DNA of 64,000 nt. Source: Thermopolyspora flexuosa (GTDB lineage Bacteria; Actinomycetota; Actinomycetes; Streptosporangiales; Streptosporangiaceae). Of this stretch, positions 8,325-18,453 are shown one piece after another. The notes beneath the pieces are model-generated. The model was not told where the DNA came from. It saw only the letters and a program-made list of their open reading frames with translations, and made no database searches. The DNA lies in assembly GCF_006716785.1 (NCBI RefSeq), contig NZ_VFPQ01000001.1, positions 62,001 to 126,000 of the forward strand, given 5' to 3'. The number at the start of each line of letters is the position of its first letter. Position 1 is the first letter of the stretch. A program made the position numbers and the translations under genes.

Positions 8325-8420
8325 GCAGCCATGCGCACCGGCGATAAGCCGTGCCGCCATGGCGCCCATCTTGGACGCGTCCACCACCTGGGCCGGTGGC
8401 CGGACGCCGCGTTGTTCGGC
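8325..8420 (-). pseudogene. Fragment of the duplicated HTH regulator gene (5' part only)
   Basis: On the minus strand this stretch reads GVRPPAQVVDASKMGAMAAR, which aligns with GVRPPAQVIPAAKVGTVVMR of the regulator at 7070-7825. Only about 30 codons remain, and they run into the 3' end of the first secreted-protein gene. It is a relic of the duplication that produced the second secreted-protein copy. Confidence 0.6.
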
Positions 8421-8517
8421 CACCGGCATGCTCACGCCACGACGCTGATCCATCGCAACGAGCGGTCTCACGGTGACGCTGCCGAAGGGCGATGGATGAA
8501 CGAACAGAGAGGACACC

Positions 8518-8865
8518 ATGCGTAAGAGGTCAACAGCACCGGTGCGCGCACTCGCCACCGGCGTCGTCGCCGCTGCGGCCCTGGCCGCGCTGACCGCGGT
8601 CCCGGCCGAGGCGATCGTCATGCGTCCCCCCGGCCCCAACGAGAGGTGCAGCACCGGCACCATCGGACAATTCACCGGTTACGCAGACTGCATTAACAAC
8701 AACAATCACCCGATCGAGGTCAAAGCAGTGATCATCTGCGGCTTGTGGTTCGACAGGCACACCGACTGGGTGGTCATCCACCCCGGCCGCGGCGCAAGGC
8801 TCCAGGGCAGCTGCACCCACGGCAGTGGGGTCGGCGGCGTCATCATCGACGTTCGCGATCGGTAG
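8518..8865 (+). CDS. Small secreted protein of unknown function (copy 2)
   Basis: This 115-residue paralogue of the gene at 7974 has the same signal peptide, residue for residue, and the same 35 upstream bases apart from one base. After the shared RPPGPNE the mature part diverges (about half the residues differ) but keeps the four cysteines and the GVGG-IDVRD ending. The sharp change from near-identity to divergence at the leader boundary suggests gene conversion of the leader or rapid change of the mature domain. Function is unknown. Confidence 0.75.
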   Translation: MRKRSTAPVRALATGVVAAAALAALTAVPAEAIVMRPPGPNERCSTGTIGQFTGYADCINNNNHPIEVKAVIICGLWFDRHTDWVVIHPGRGARLQGSCTHGSGVGGVIIDVRDR

Positions 8866-8879
8866 TTGCCCGCGGTCAT

Positions 8880-10716
<1,837 letters not shown>

Positions 10717-10765
10717 CCGGAAATCGCCAAAAAACTCACAAACGCGATTTGTCGGATAAGCGGAA

Positions 10766-10775
10766 TATGTACATA
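10766..10775. promoter_or_regulatory. 10-base palindrome TATGTACATA
   Basis: A perfect palindrome lies 34 bases upstream of the PHO-box repeats in an AT-rich island rare in this genome. It may be a second operator for the phosphate transporter operon. Confidence 0.25.
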
Positions 10776-10793
10776 GTATGTCAAGACAAACTC

Positions 10794-10823
10794 TTGACTG
10801 TTCACCTTCTGTTCATCTAAAAC
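10794..10823 (+). promoter_or_regulatory. PHO box and promoter of the phosphate transporter operon
   Basis: GTTCACCTTCT (10800-10810) is followed directly by GTTCATCTAAA (10811-10821). This is the 11-base direct-repeat unit bound by PhoP in Streptomyces and relatives (consensus GTTCACC plus four bases). A -35-like TTGACT (10794-10799) adjoins the first repeat and TAAAAC (10818-10823) lies 18 bases later. PhoP activation in phosphate shortage is the likely control. Confidence 0.65.
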
Positions 10824-10848
10824 TGGAATAATTGGACAAGGAGGGTCT

Positions 10849-11001
10849 ATGTGCTCCCGGTTATCCGTCCGCAATTACGTCGTTTTCCGCGCCTGGGATC
10901 CCACATCCACCAGCGAGAACCGGCGCCACCGACGTCACGCGCGCGGATCGGCCGCGAGCACGACCCGCATTTTCCGCGACCCGGTGGTTCCCGCCATATG
11001 A
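10849..11001 (+). CDS. Possible 50-codon leader ORF coupled to the phosphate transporter
   Basis: An ATG (10849) with AAGGAGGG placed five bases upstream opens a 50-codon frame with mostly G/C third bases. Its TGA (10999-11001) overlaps the ATG of the transporter (ATGA). The alternative is a GTG at 10851, in the transporter frame, which would add a 49-residue basic, non-hydrophobic extension. The product resembles nothing known and begins MCSR. A coupling leader is preferred here because of GC3 and the overlap. Confidence 0.4.
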   Translation: MCSRLSVRNYVVFRAWDPTSTSENRRHRRHARGSAASTTRIFRDPVVPAI

Positions 11002-11993
11002 CGGGGTGGGTCCCGGCGTTCACGGTGACCGCCGTGGCCTTCGTGCTCATCACCGGGGCGAACGACGGGGCGACGCTGATCGGACTGGGCCTGCGCTTCC
11101 CCGATGTGCCGGGCTGGCTGACCGCCGCGCTGCTCACGGCCGTGCTGTTCGCCGGGCCGTACCTCATGGGGATCTCCGTGGCCCGCACCTTCACCGAGCG
11201 GCTCGTCGCGTTCGGTACGGCGGGCGGCGCGGCGACCTTCCTCGCCGGGGTGATCACCGCGCTGGTCGTGGTCGCGGTCCTCACCAACCGCGGCCTGCCG
11301 ACCAGCCTCACCCTCGCGCTCATCGGCGGCATCACCGGCGCGGGCCTCGGCGCGGGCCTGCCGGTCTCCTGGTCCGGGGTCGGCACGGTGCTCGCGGCGG
11401 GCGCCGCCGCGCCGGTGGCCGGCCTGGTCTTCGGGTACCTGCTCGGCGTGATCGCCGGGCGGGTACCCGCCACCCGCCGCATGCCCCGCCTCGTCCGGGC
11501 CGCCCACCTTCTCGCGTACGGCCTGCAGAGCGTCGCCTACGCCGCGAACGACGGCCAGAAGATGATCGCGGTCGCGGGGGTGGCGCTCGCCGTGGCCACG
11601 GGCGGCCTCGACGCGGTCGGCGAGATCGACGTGCCGCCGGCGTGGATGGCCGCACTGACCGCCCTGTTCTTCGCCGGCTCCCTCGTCGGGCTGGGCCGGG
11701 TCGGCGCGCGGCTCGGCCGGGGCCTCGCCATCACCCGCCCGCCGCACATCGTCTGCGCCGAGGTGGCCGCCTCCGGCGCGGTGCTCGGCAGCGTCGCGAT
11801 CGGCTGTCCGGTGAGCATCACCCAGTCGATCGCCGCGGGCGTGGTCGGCGTCGCCGCCCGCGAGGGCCTGCGCCGCATCCGCTGGCAGCAGGTGGCGAAC
11901 ATCGGGCTCGCCTGGCTCGTCACCCTGCCCGCCGCGATGCTGCTCGCCACCCTCGCCGGGCTCGTCCTCCGCCTCGTCCCGGGGGTGCGGTGA
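10998..11993 (+). CDS. pit: Inorganic phosphate transporter, PiT family
   Basis: The protein of 331 residues (from ATG 10998) has about ten membrane segments and the two inverted PiT signatures: ITGANDGATL near the N-terminus and YAANDGQKMI in the middle. PiT carriers take up metal-phosphate with protons. The gene follows a PHO box and overlaps its PhoU-like partner by GTGA, the usual pit/pap pairing. The start is uncertain: a GTG at 10851 has the best ribosome site in the region, but would add an unusual 49-residue tail. Confidence 0.88.
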   Translation: MTGWVPAFTVTAVAFVLITGANDGATLIGLGLRFPDVPGWLTAALLTAVLFAGPYLMGISVARTFTERLVAFGTAGGAATFLAGVITALVVVAVLTNRGLPTSLTLALIGGITGAGLGAGLPVSWSGVGTVLAAGAAAPVAGLVFGYLLGVIAGRVPATRRMPRLVRAAHLLAYGLQSVAYAANDGQKMIAVAGVALAVATGGLDAVGEIDVPPAWMAALTALFFAGSLVGLGRVGARLGRGLAITRPPHIVCAEVAASGAVLGSVAIGCPVSITQSIAAGVVGVAAREGLRRIRWQQVANIGLAWLVTLPAAMLLATLAGLVLRLVPGVR

Positions 11994-12655
11994 GCGCCGC
12001 CCGCCGGATCCCCGGCCTGCGCCGCCTCGCCCAGGCCTGGGCCGACCTGCGCGGCAAGTCCGGCCACCGGATCGTCGACCTCGTCTGCGCCCAGATCGCC
12101 CACGCCCGCGCCGGCGCCGAGCTCGCCCGCGCCACCGCCGCCGGGGCGGTGGACCGTACCGAGGCCCGCGCCAAGATGGCGGAGGTCGAGCACGAGGGCG
12201 ACGCCGCCCGGGCGAACCTGGTCCGCGCCCTCGGCCGGGTGCTCGTCACCCCGATCGACCGCGAGGACCTCTACCGCCTATCCCGCTCGGTCGACGACGT
12301 CCTCGACCACCTGCGCGACTACGTGCGCGAGACCGACCTGTTCGGCCCACGCGACCTCACCTTCGCCGTCGAGCCCCTGGAGGCCCTCATCGACGGCCTC
12401 GACAAGCTGGAGACCGCCGCCCGCATGATGATCGAGTCCCCGTCCTCGGTCACCACCGCCGCCCTCGCCACCCGCAAGTCCTGTACCCGGCTGCGCCAGC
12501 TCCACCAGTCCCGCCTCGCCACCCTGCTCGCCGCCCCCCTCGACCTCGAGGCGCAGCGCGAACGCGAACTCCTCCTCCGCCTCGACGCCGTCGGCCGCCG
12601 CCTCCGCGAGGCCGCCGACACCCTCGCCGACGGCATGCTCAAGCGCAGCCACTGA
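11990..12655 (+). CDS. PhoU-like (DUF47) Pit accessory protein
   Basis: This 221-residue, all-helical cytoplasmic protein starts at a GTG overlapping the transporter stop (GTGA). It has two PhoU-type helical units with acidic motifs VEHEGDAAR (about 60-70) and SRSVDDVLDHLRDY (about 95-110), which in this family bind metals. DUF47 proteins modulate the PiT carrier encoded next to them. It probably tunes phosphate uptake at the membrane face. Confidence 0.88.
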   Translation: MSAARRIPGLRRLAQAWADLRGKSGHRIVDLVCAQIAHARAGAELARATAAGAVDRTEARAKMAEVEHEGDAARANLVRALGRVLVTPIDREDLYRLSRSVDDVLDHLRDYVRETDLFGPRDLTFAVEPLEALIDGLDKLETAARMMIESPSSVTTAALATRKSCTRLRQLHQSRLATLLAAPLDLEAQRERELLLRLDAVGRRLREAADTLADGMLKRSH

Positions 12656-12709
12656 CCGCTTTTGCATTACCGGTGCCGAACACGGGTCCGAGCGTTACCA
12701 TCAATTTCC

Positions 12710-13126
12710 GTGGCGGTGGACGTTGGCTGGAAACAGCTGCGCGCAAGTTTTCGCTCTCAAAAAGAGGCCGTTGAGGCGATGGCGGAGGGACCTCCGGCGG
12801 CCCTGCTTCTTTTCTACAGCGTGGAGTGCGGGTTGAAGGCGTCGATGCTCCGCCGTTTCAACCTCCGATCGACCGCTCAGCTGCCTCCGGATCTCCGTCG
12901 GCACGACCTGCACCGGTTGGCGAAGGAATTACGCCTTCCGCCTGCTTTGTGTGACCGCATGCAGCGGTCCTGTCCGTCGCAGAGCGGCCAGGGACCGAGC
13001 GTCTCTTTCGGAGATCTGCACCAGGCATGGCGATATGGGCACGCCCTGCAGAAGGACGAGGAGGAGAAGGCGATCCAAGTGTTGCGTGAGCTGCGGAACT
13101 GGTGTCAGGGAGAATTGGGGGCATGA
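12710..13126 (+). CDS. HEPN-domain protein
   Basis: The product is about 138 residues from the GTG at 12710; GTG 12716 and TTG 12662 are alternatives and none has a clear ribosome site. The sequence is helical with LLLFYSVECGLKASMLRRF, a basic block RRHDLHRLAKEL that contains an R-x4-H arrangement, and a C-terminal LREL-NWCQGEL helix, a layout typical of HEPN domains. Many HEPN proteins are RNases or toxins in defence and toxin-antitoxin systems; whether R-x4-H is catalytic here is open. It overlaps the next gene by ATGA, and the two look like one functional unit. Base use is less GC-rich at third positions than in the neighbours. Confidence 0.65.
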   Translation: MAVDVGWKQLRASFRSQKEAVEAMAEGPPAALLLFYSVECGLKASMLRRFNLRSTAQLPPDLRRHDLHRLAKELRLPPALCDRMQRSCPSQSGQGPSVSFGDLHQAWRYGHALQKDEEEKAIQVLRELRNWCQGELGA

Positions 13127-15843
13127 TGCCCGGCGCAGCGGACTCGGTCCCCGAGCACATCTACACCTGGGTGGATGTGGACGCCCACCTGGAAAAGCTC
13201 GCGCTCCATAAGCAGTGGCCGGAATGGCTCCACGAGTGCGACGCATTCTGGGACGGCCTTGAACTGACCGTCGATCCGGCGGTTCCTGCGGAGGAGGCGC
13301 TTCGGTGGCTGGGGGACCGATTCGGCGTGGGGTCCATCATGACGGGCGACGGGACACCCGCTTTGCGCCTCGACGACATACCCGGTCGTCCTTCCCGCAG
13401 GCTGCTTCCTATCACGATCAACCACCGCGAGCCCGAAGCCCACAGACGCGAGCCGCGGTGGCGTGAGCGTCGGATCGTCCGCAGCCTCGGCGAGCCGCTG
13501 CCGCCACCCGAGTCCGGCCTCCCACACGGTGTCCGGATGGCCGCCTTCCACTCGTACAAGGGAGGCGTGGGCCGTACCCTGCACGCGATCGCGCTGGCCG
13601 ACGCCGTGGCCCGCAAGGGCGGCCGTGTGCTGCTGATCGATGCCGACCTGGAGGCGCCGGGCATCACCTGGATGCTCACGGGTCACGGCAAACGGGTGGA
13701 CTTCAGTTACGAGGACTTCCTCGCGCTGCTGCACGCATCCGATGACGGGCGTCCGGACGAGGCCGTCTCACTCGGCGCCGCTTATCTGCCGAACCAGACG
13801 TTCGACAACGTCATCGTCATGCCGACGCGGCGATCCCTTGCCGACATCGCGCCGCCCAAGATCGAACCTACGGATCTGCTCACGGCGGATCGGTCCATCT
13901 ATTACCTGACGGAGTCCCTTGCCGAGCTCGCCGCCGCGTTGAATGCGTCCACCGTGCTCATCGACCTTCGCGCCGGCGGCAGTGAGCTGTCGGCTCCCGT
14001 CCTGCTGGACCCCCGGGTACAGAGGATCTTCGTCACCACGGTCAGCGACCAGTCGTTGTATGGCACGGATCGGCTCATTCGGGAACTCGGGCGACGTGCA
14101 CCTTCGCGGAAGGGCGATCCGGCGAGCGCGATCATCATCACACAGTTTCGAGAGCAGGCCGACCGATCGCTGGTGATCGAAGCGGCGGCCCGGTTGCGGG
14201 ACGCGCTCGCCGAGACCCTGAAGGCGGAGCCCAGCGAGGACGAGGACAGGACCGTCGACAACGACGTGGCCGTGGAACCCACGTTGAGCGCGTTCCAGGA
14301 TCACCTCCTTTCCCTCCCCGCCAACTGGGACGCGGTGATCGCACTCGCCAGACGCCAGCAACTCCCGCAGTTGCTGGAGACGCTGGCACAGGACCTCGCC
14401 CCCCCTGCGGCGACGGCGGCCGAGAGCTCGGATGAGCCGTCCCAGCAGGAGAGCTCCAAGGTCGATCTGGCCCGCAGGCGTCGGCAACTGGGCGATTTCG
14501 CAACGCGACTGGTCCATGCTGAGACCGCTGACGGCACCCGTTTTCTGCCGACCGAGTCGCTTCGGAACCTGCTCACCTCGCATCGCACCGAGCCGCCACT
14601 GTGCGTGGTGGTGGGCGCGAAAGGGTCCGGTAAGACGTTTACGCAGGTCCAGATGTGTTTCCGGGGGACCTGGCGAGATTACGCCAGAGATGTGGGCGTG
14701 GACAATGTCACGTTGGATGCCCGGCTCGCCCCGGTGTTCGTCTCCCGGCATCTGCAGGACCGCACCTCCGAACAGATCAGTGAGGTGCAGCAGCTCGCCT
14801 GCGCGTCCCCCGACGCCGAACCGGCGAGTCAGCTCCAGCTCCGTGACCTCATCGACACATCGCTGCGATCCTCACTATCCGACCTCGAGTGGCGGCGAGT
14901 GTGGCTCACTTGCATGGCAAGGGCGGTGGGGATCGAGGCGTCACCCGAGGACGTCGAGGAAAAGCTGGTCGAATTCGCGCGCGCCACGACGAGGATATTT
15001 CTCATCGACGGCCTCGAGGATCTGCTCCAGGATTTCCTGCGGAACGACGCGCAACGGCAGGCACTGAGAGTCCTCCTCGTCGACTGTCTCGAATGGCTTC
15101 GTAGCCTCCGCGGTCGCCCCCTCGGTCTTATCGTTTTCATTCGGCGCGACCTCGTGCAGGCCGCGATCAAGCAGAACCACAGCCAATTCCTTGCGCGTTA
15201 CAGCGACTACGAGCTCAAATGGAATGCGGCAGAGGCCCTACGGCTTGCGCTGTGGGTGACCCAGCAGTCCGAGGCACTTCCAGGGCTGGCACCCGAGACG
15301 ATTCTGCAGGCGAGAGACGAGGACCTGAGCCGCCAGCTCATCCCGGTCTGGGGTGAGAAGATGGGATCGCCGCGTTCGCGAGAGGCGCGGTCCGACAGGT
15401 GGTTCCTGGCGGCATTGTCCGACTTCAACGGCCAGATTCAGGCGCGAGATATCGTGACGTTCCTGGCTGAGTCGGCGAACGGGTCAGTCTCCGACACGCG
15501 CTACACGGACAGGCTGCTCATCCCCAGCGCCATGCGTAACGCGCTTGTGACTTGCAGTGAGAAAAAGATTGAGGCTATCAGCGAGGAGAGTCCGCAGGTC
15601 GGCGCTCTGCTCAAACGTCTTAACGCGCTGGAAGCGGAGAAAAAGCGCATTCCCTTCAGTCCGCACTCAGTGGGACTGTCGAGCGAGGATCTCGATATTC
15701 TCGCGGCCAACGGCGTCGTGTTTCGAGAGGAAGACCAGTACTGGATTCCAGAGATATTCCGCCACGGCCTCTCCTTCAAGGCCGTCGGCCGGCCCAAGAT
15801 ACTCGCGATCGCGAACCTGGTACGGCAGCGTAACTTCGACTGA
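13123..15843 (+). CDS. Large double P-loop protein: KGGVGR-type ATPase fused to a second AAA-like NTPase
   Basis: This 906-residue protein starts at ATG 13123 (or 13126), overlapping the HEPN gene. Residues 1-135 form an alpha/beta domain of unknown kind. Residues 138-420 are a MinD/ParA-like module whose deviant Walker A reads KGGVGRT (146-152), with LLIDADLEAPG (170-180) as the second motif. A 50-residue acidic linker follows. A second P-loop module has Walker A GAKGSGKT (498-505) and Walker B RIFLIDGLEDL (624-634), with STAND/AAA-like helices to the C-terminus. Proteins with the KGGVGR variant are known from defence-like gene pairs. Third-position GC is lower than in flanking genes, consistent with transfer. 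A phage-defence or stress-triggered switch controlling the HEPN partner is inference. Confidence 0.75.
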   Translation: MMPGAADSVPEHIYTWVDVDAHLEKLALHKQWPEWLHECDAFWDGLELTVDPAVPAEEALRWLGDRFGVGSIMTGDGTPALRLDDIPGRPSRRLLPITINHREPEAHRREPRWRERRIVRSLGEPLPPPESGLPHGVRMAAFHSYKGGVGRTLHAIALADAVARKGGRVLLIDADLEAPGITWMLTGHGKRVDFSYEDFLALLHASDDGRPDEAVSLGAAYLPNQTFDNVIVMPTRRSLADIAPPKIEPTDLLTADRSIYYLTESLAELAAALNASTVLIDLRAGGSELSAPVLLDPRVQRIFVTTVSDQSLYGTDRLIRELGRRAPSRKGDPASAIIITQFREQADRSLVIEAAARLRDALAETLKAEPSEDEDRTVDNDVAVEPTLSAFQDHLLSLPANWDAVIALARRQQLPQLLETLAQDLAPPAATAAESSDEPSQQESSKVDLARRRRQLGDFATRLVHAETADGTRFLPTESLRNLLTSHRTEPPLCVVVGAKGSGKTFTQVQMCFRGTWRDYARDVGVDNVTLDARLAPVFVSRHLQDRTSEQISEVQQLACASPDAEPASQLQLRDLIDTSLRSSLSDLEWRRVWLTCMARAVGIEASPEDVEEKLVEFARATTRIFLIDGLEDLLQDFLRNDAQRQALRVLLVDCLEWLRSLRGRPLGLIVFIRRDLVQAAIKQNHSQFLARYSDYELKWNAAEALRLALWVTQQSEALPGLAPETILQARDEDLSRQLIPVWGEKMGSPRSREARSDRWFLAALSDFNGQIQARDIVTFLAESANGSVSDTRYTDRLLIPSAMRNALVTCSEKKIEAISEESPQVGALLKRLNALEAEKKRIPFSPHSVGLSSEDLDILAANGVVFREEDQYWIPEIFRHGLSFKAVGRPKILAIANLVRQRNFD

Positions 15844-16229
15844 CGTCGACGCCGTTCGTCGGAGACGGGCAGGGGCCGGTCGGCCCTTGTCTGCCTTGCC
15901 GCTTTCCGTGTTGCCAAGCCGCGCATCGTGGGCGAGCCAGGTCGTCACGGACGAGGCTCTTGCTCGCGGACCCGCGACGCCATACTCAAATGCGGCCACC
16001 GACCCGGCGTCCCGGCCTCGCCGCCCGCGGTGTACCGCAGCGGGCTGGCGGCCTCCGTGTGGGCGAGGCGGTCGTCGGTCCGCTCGCCGGCCGTTCATCC
16101 GATCCTAAGCGCCTCGGATCCGGCGCATGCGGATGTCGGCAGGTACGGGCCATTCGCCGTCCTCGGGATTTCGTGGCGCCTACCGTTCGAGGTGTTTCGA
16201 CCGCGAAGCGTTCGCAGAGAGGACTCGGC
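15844..16229. other. Intergenic region with no supported gene
   Basis: The 386 bases between the double-ATPase gene and the oxidoreductase contain only short frames without ribosome sites. A GAGAGGA site for the following gene lies at 16216-16222. No repeat or RNA gene was seen. Confidence 0.4.
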
Positions 16230-17165
16230 ATGAAGGCGGTGCGCTTCCACGAGTACGGCGACAGCGGCGTCCTGCGCTACGAGGAGGTCGACCGGCCGGT
16301 CCCCGGGCCGGGGCAGGTGCTGGTGCGGGTCGCCGCCACCTCGTTCAACCCCATCGACATCGCGATCCGGGCCGGACTCATGCGGATGACGATGCCGCTC
16401 ACCCTGCCCCACGTGCCGGGTCTCGATCTCGCGGGGACCGTCGCCGAGGCCGGGCCGGAGGTGTCCGGCTGGAGCCCGGGGGAGCGGGTCGTGGCCTTCC
16501 TGCCCGCGATCGCGCCCGGCGCCGCCGCCGAGTACGTGCTCGCCCCGGCGAACGTGCTCACCGCGGCCCCGAAGACCATCGATCTCGCCGACGCCGCGGC
16601 CCTGCCCGTCGTCGGCCTCACCGCCTGGCAGGCGTTGTTCGAGGACGCGGGGCTGACGCCCGGGCGGTCCATCCTCGTCAACGGCGCGGGCGGCGCGGTC
16701 GGCGGGTACGCGGTCCAGCTCGCGCACCGGGCAGGGGCGGAGGTCACCGCGACCGCGAGCCCGCGCAGCGCCGACCGCGTCCGCCGGTACGGCGTGGCCC
16801 GCGTCATCGACCACACCGCCACCCCGGTGGTGGAGGCGGCCGGGCGGCGGTTCGACGTCGTGCTCAACCTCGTGCCCACCACCCCGGAGGGGCTCGCCCG
16901 ACTGGCGACCCTCGTGACCGACGACGGCATCCTGGTCAACGTCACCACCCCCGCGGTCGCCCACGCCGTCCCCGGTCGGCGGACCGTGCAGACCCTCGTC
17001 CGCAGCGACGCCACCCAGCTGGCGACCCTCGTCGCCCGCGTCGACTCCGGCGACCTGCACGTCCACGTCGCCGACCGCCGCCCGCTGCCGGAGCTGCCCC
17101 AGATCCACGCCCTCGCCGAGCAGGGCCGCCTGCCCGGCAAGACCGTCATCGTCCCCGAATCCTGA
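16230..17165 (+). CDS. NADP-dependent quinone oxidoreductase-like protein (zinc-free MDR family)
   Basis: The 311-residue protein begins MKAVRFHEYG at an ATG preceded by AGAGAGGACT. It has the GroES-like N-domain (1-125) and a Rossmann domain with nucleotide motif NGAGGAVGGYAVQLA (about 150-165). The cysteine ligands of zinc alcohol dehydrogenases are missing, so it belongs with the quinone reductase/enoyl reductase branch that reduces quinones or alpha,beta-unsaturated carbonyls with NADPH. Forty bases separate it from the methyltransferase gene on the same strand. Confidence 0.85.
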   Translation: MKAVRFHEYGDSGVLRYEEVDRPVPGPGQVLVRVAATSFNPIDIAIRAGLMRMTMPLTLPHVPGLDLAGTVAEAGPEVSGWSPGERVVAFLPAIAPGAAAEYVLAPANVLTAAPKTIDLADAAALPVVGLTAWQALFEDAGLTPGRSILVNGAGGAVGGYAVQLAHRAGAEVTATASPRSADRVRRYGVARVIDHTATPVVEAAGRRFDVVLNLVPTTPEGLARLATLVTDDGILVNVTTPAVAHAVPGRRTVQTLVRSDATQLATLVARVDSGDLHVHVADRRPLPELPQIHALAEQGRLPGKTVIVPES

Positions 17166-17205
17166 TCTACCAGCGCTCGGCGGAGCAGACAGCAGACGTG
17201 GCGTC

Positions 17206-18339
17206 ATGGACTGGCGACCCTATGCACAGGCGCTCGCCGAGCAGGTCACCCATCCGGGCTCGCGGTGGCGGGAGCCTGTCGAGAAGACCCCGCGTCACCT
17301 GCTCGTGCCCGCATGGTGGGCGTGGCGGGGCGGCCGGTGGGAGCTGCGGCAGGGGGCGGCCGACGAGGAGGCGTGGCTGGAGGCGGCCTACCGGGATCGG
17401 ACGCTGGTGACGAGGGTCGGCACGTTCCACGCCGACCACGCCAAGGTCGGCGACGAGCCGAGGGGGCGGCCCACCTCGTCCGGCACGCTGCCGAGCCTGG
17501 TGCTGCAGATGTACCGGCACGCCAGGATCGGCGAGAAGGACACCGTGCTCGATGTCGGGACCGGCTCCGGGTACGGCACGGCCCTGCTGTGTCATCTGCT
17601 CGGCGACGAGCGGGTGACGAGCGTCGACGTGGACGACTACATAACCGCGATCGCCGCCCGGCGGCTGGGCGAGCTCGGGCTGCACCCGCACGTCGTGACG
17701 GTGGACGCCACCGGGCCGCTCCCGGGAACGTACGACCGGATCGTGGCCATGGTGTCGGTGCGGCCGATTCCCGCCTCCTGGCTCGCCGCGCTCAACCCCG
17801 GCGGCCGGCTGGTGACGACCATCACCGGCACGTCGCTGATCGTGTCCGCCGTCGCCACCGACGACGGCGGCGCCGTGGGACAGGTCGAGCGGGACTGGGC
17901 GATGTTCATGCGCACCAGGAGCGGCGCCGACTATCCGCCGGGGCTGGACGCGCTGCTGGAGACGGCGCGTACCGCCGAGGGAGAGCAGGTCGGGACGGCG
18001 CGGTACCCGGTGATCGACGTCGAGGAGAACGCCTGGGAGCTGCGCTCGATGGTGGAGATCCTCGCGCCCGGCATCGTGTACGACTTCCGCGAGGAGGGCG
18101 ACACCCGGACCCTGCTGATGGTGCACGAGGACGGCTCGTGGGCGAGGGCCGTCCAGACCGGCAACGAGCCCGGTGTCGTGCACCAGGGCGGCCCGCGCCG
18201 TCTGTGGGACGTGCTCGACCGGGCGCGCGACCACTGGCTGGAGCACGGCTCGCTGCCGTTGTACGGCGCGCGCGTCCGCATCACCCCGGACGGGACGATC
18301 CACCTGCGGCGTGGCCGCTGGAGGGCCGCCATCGCCTGA
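17206..18339 (+). CDS. Protein-isoaspartate-type methyltransferase
   Basis: This 377-residue protein has a SAM-binding motif VLDVGTGSGYGTALL at about residues 113-127, SVDVDDY for the ribose-binding acid, and a PxxxWxxxLNPGGRLV strand as in PCMT enzymes. The N-terminal WREPVEKTPRHLLVPAWW and the long C-terminal region match the extended PCMT-like methyltransferases that in other actinobacteria sit beside ATP-grasp peptide maturases (graspetides) or lanthipeptide genes. Here no ATP-grasp gene or precursor peptide adjoins it, so it may methylate aged proteins or serve a precursor elsewhere. Confidence 0.8.
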   Translation: MDWRPYAQALAEQVTHPGSRWREPVEKTPRHLLVPAWWAWRGGRWELRQGAADEEAWLEAAYRDRTLVTRVGTFHADHAKVGDEPRGRPTSSGTLPSLVLQMYRHARIGEKDTVLDVGTGSGYGTALLCHLLGDERVTSVDVDDYITAIAARRLGELGLHPHVVTVDATGPLPGTYDRIVAMVSVRPIPASWLAALNPGGRLVTTITGTSLIVSAVATDDGGAVGQVERDWAMFMRTRSGADYPPGLDALLETARTAEGEQVGTARYPVIDVEENAWELRSMVEILAPGIVYDFREEGDTRTLLMVHEDGSWARAVQTGNEPGVVHQGGPRRLWDVLDRARDHWLEHGSLPLYGARVRITPDGTIHLRRGRWRAAIA

Positions 18340-18453
18340 GCGCCTTGTCCCCCGGGAGAGCTACCGGCGAATGTCCACCGCGTGGTGACGACTCGCGGGC
18401 GGCGGATCCGTAGCGTCGTCGACGTAGCCGGATCCCCCTGTCAAGGAGTCGTC

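Noticed and set aside
13102-13122. Earlier in-frame start for the double-ATPase gene
   Set aside because: The ATG at 13123 has AGGGAG and GGGGG upstream and gives the usual ATGA coupling; the start at 13102 lies inside the HEPN gene without a site.
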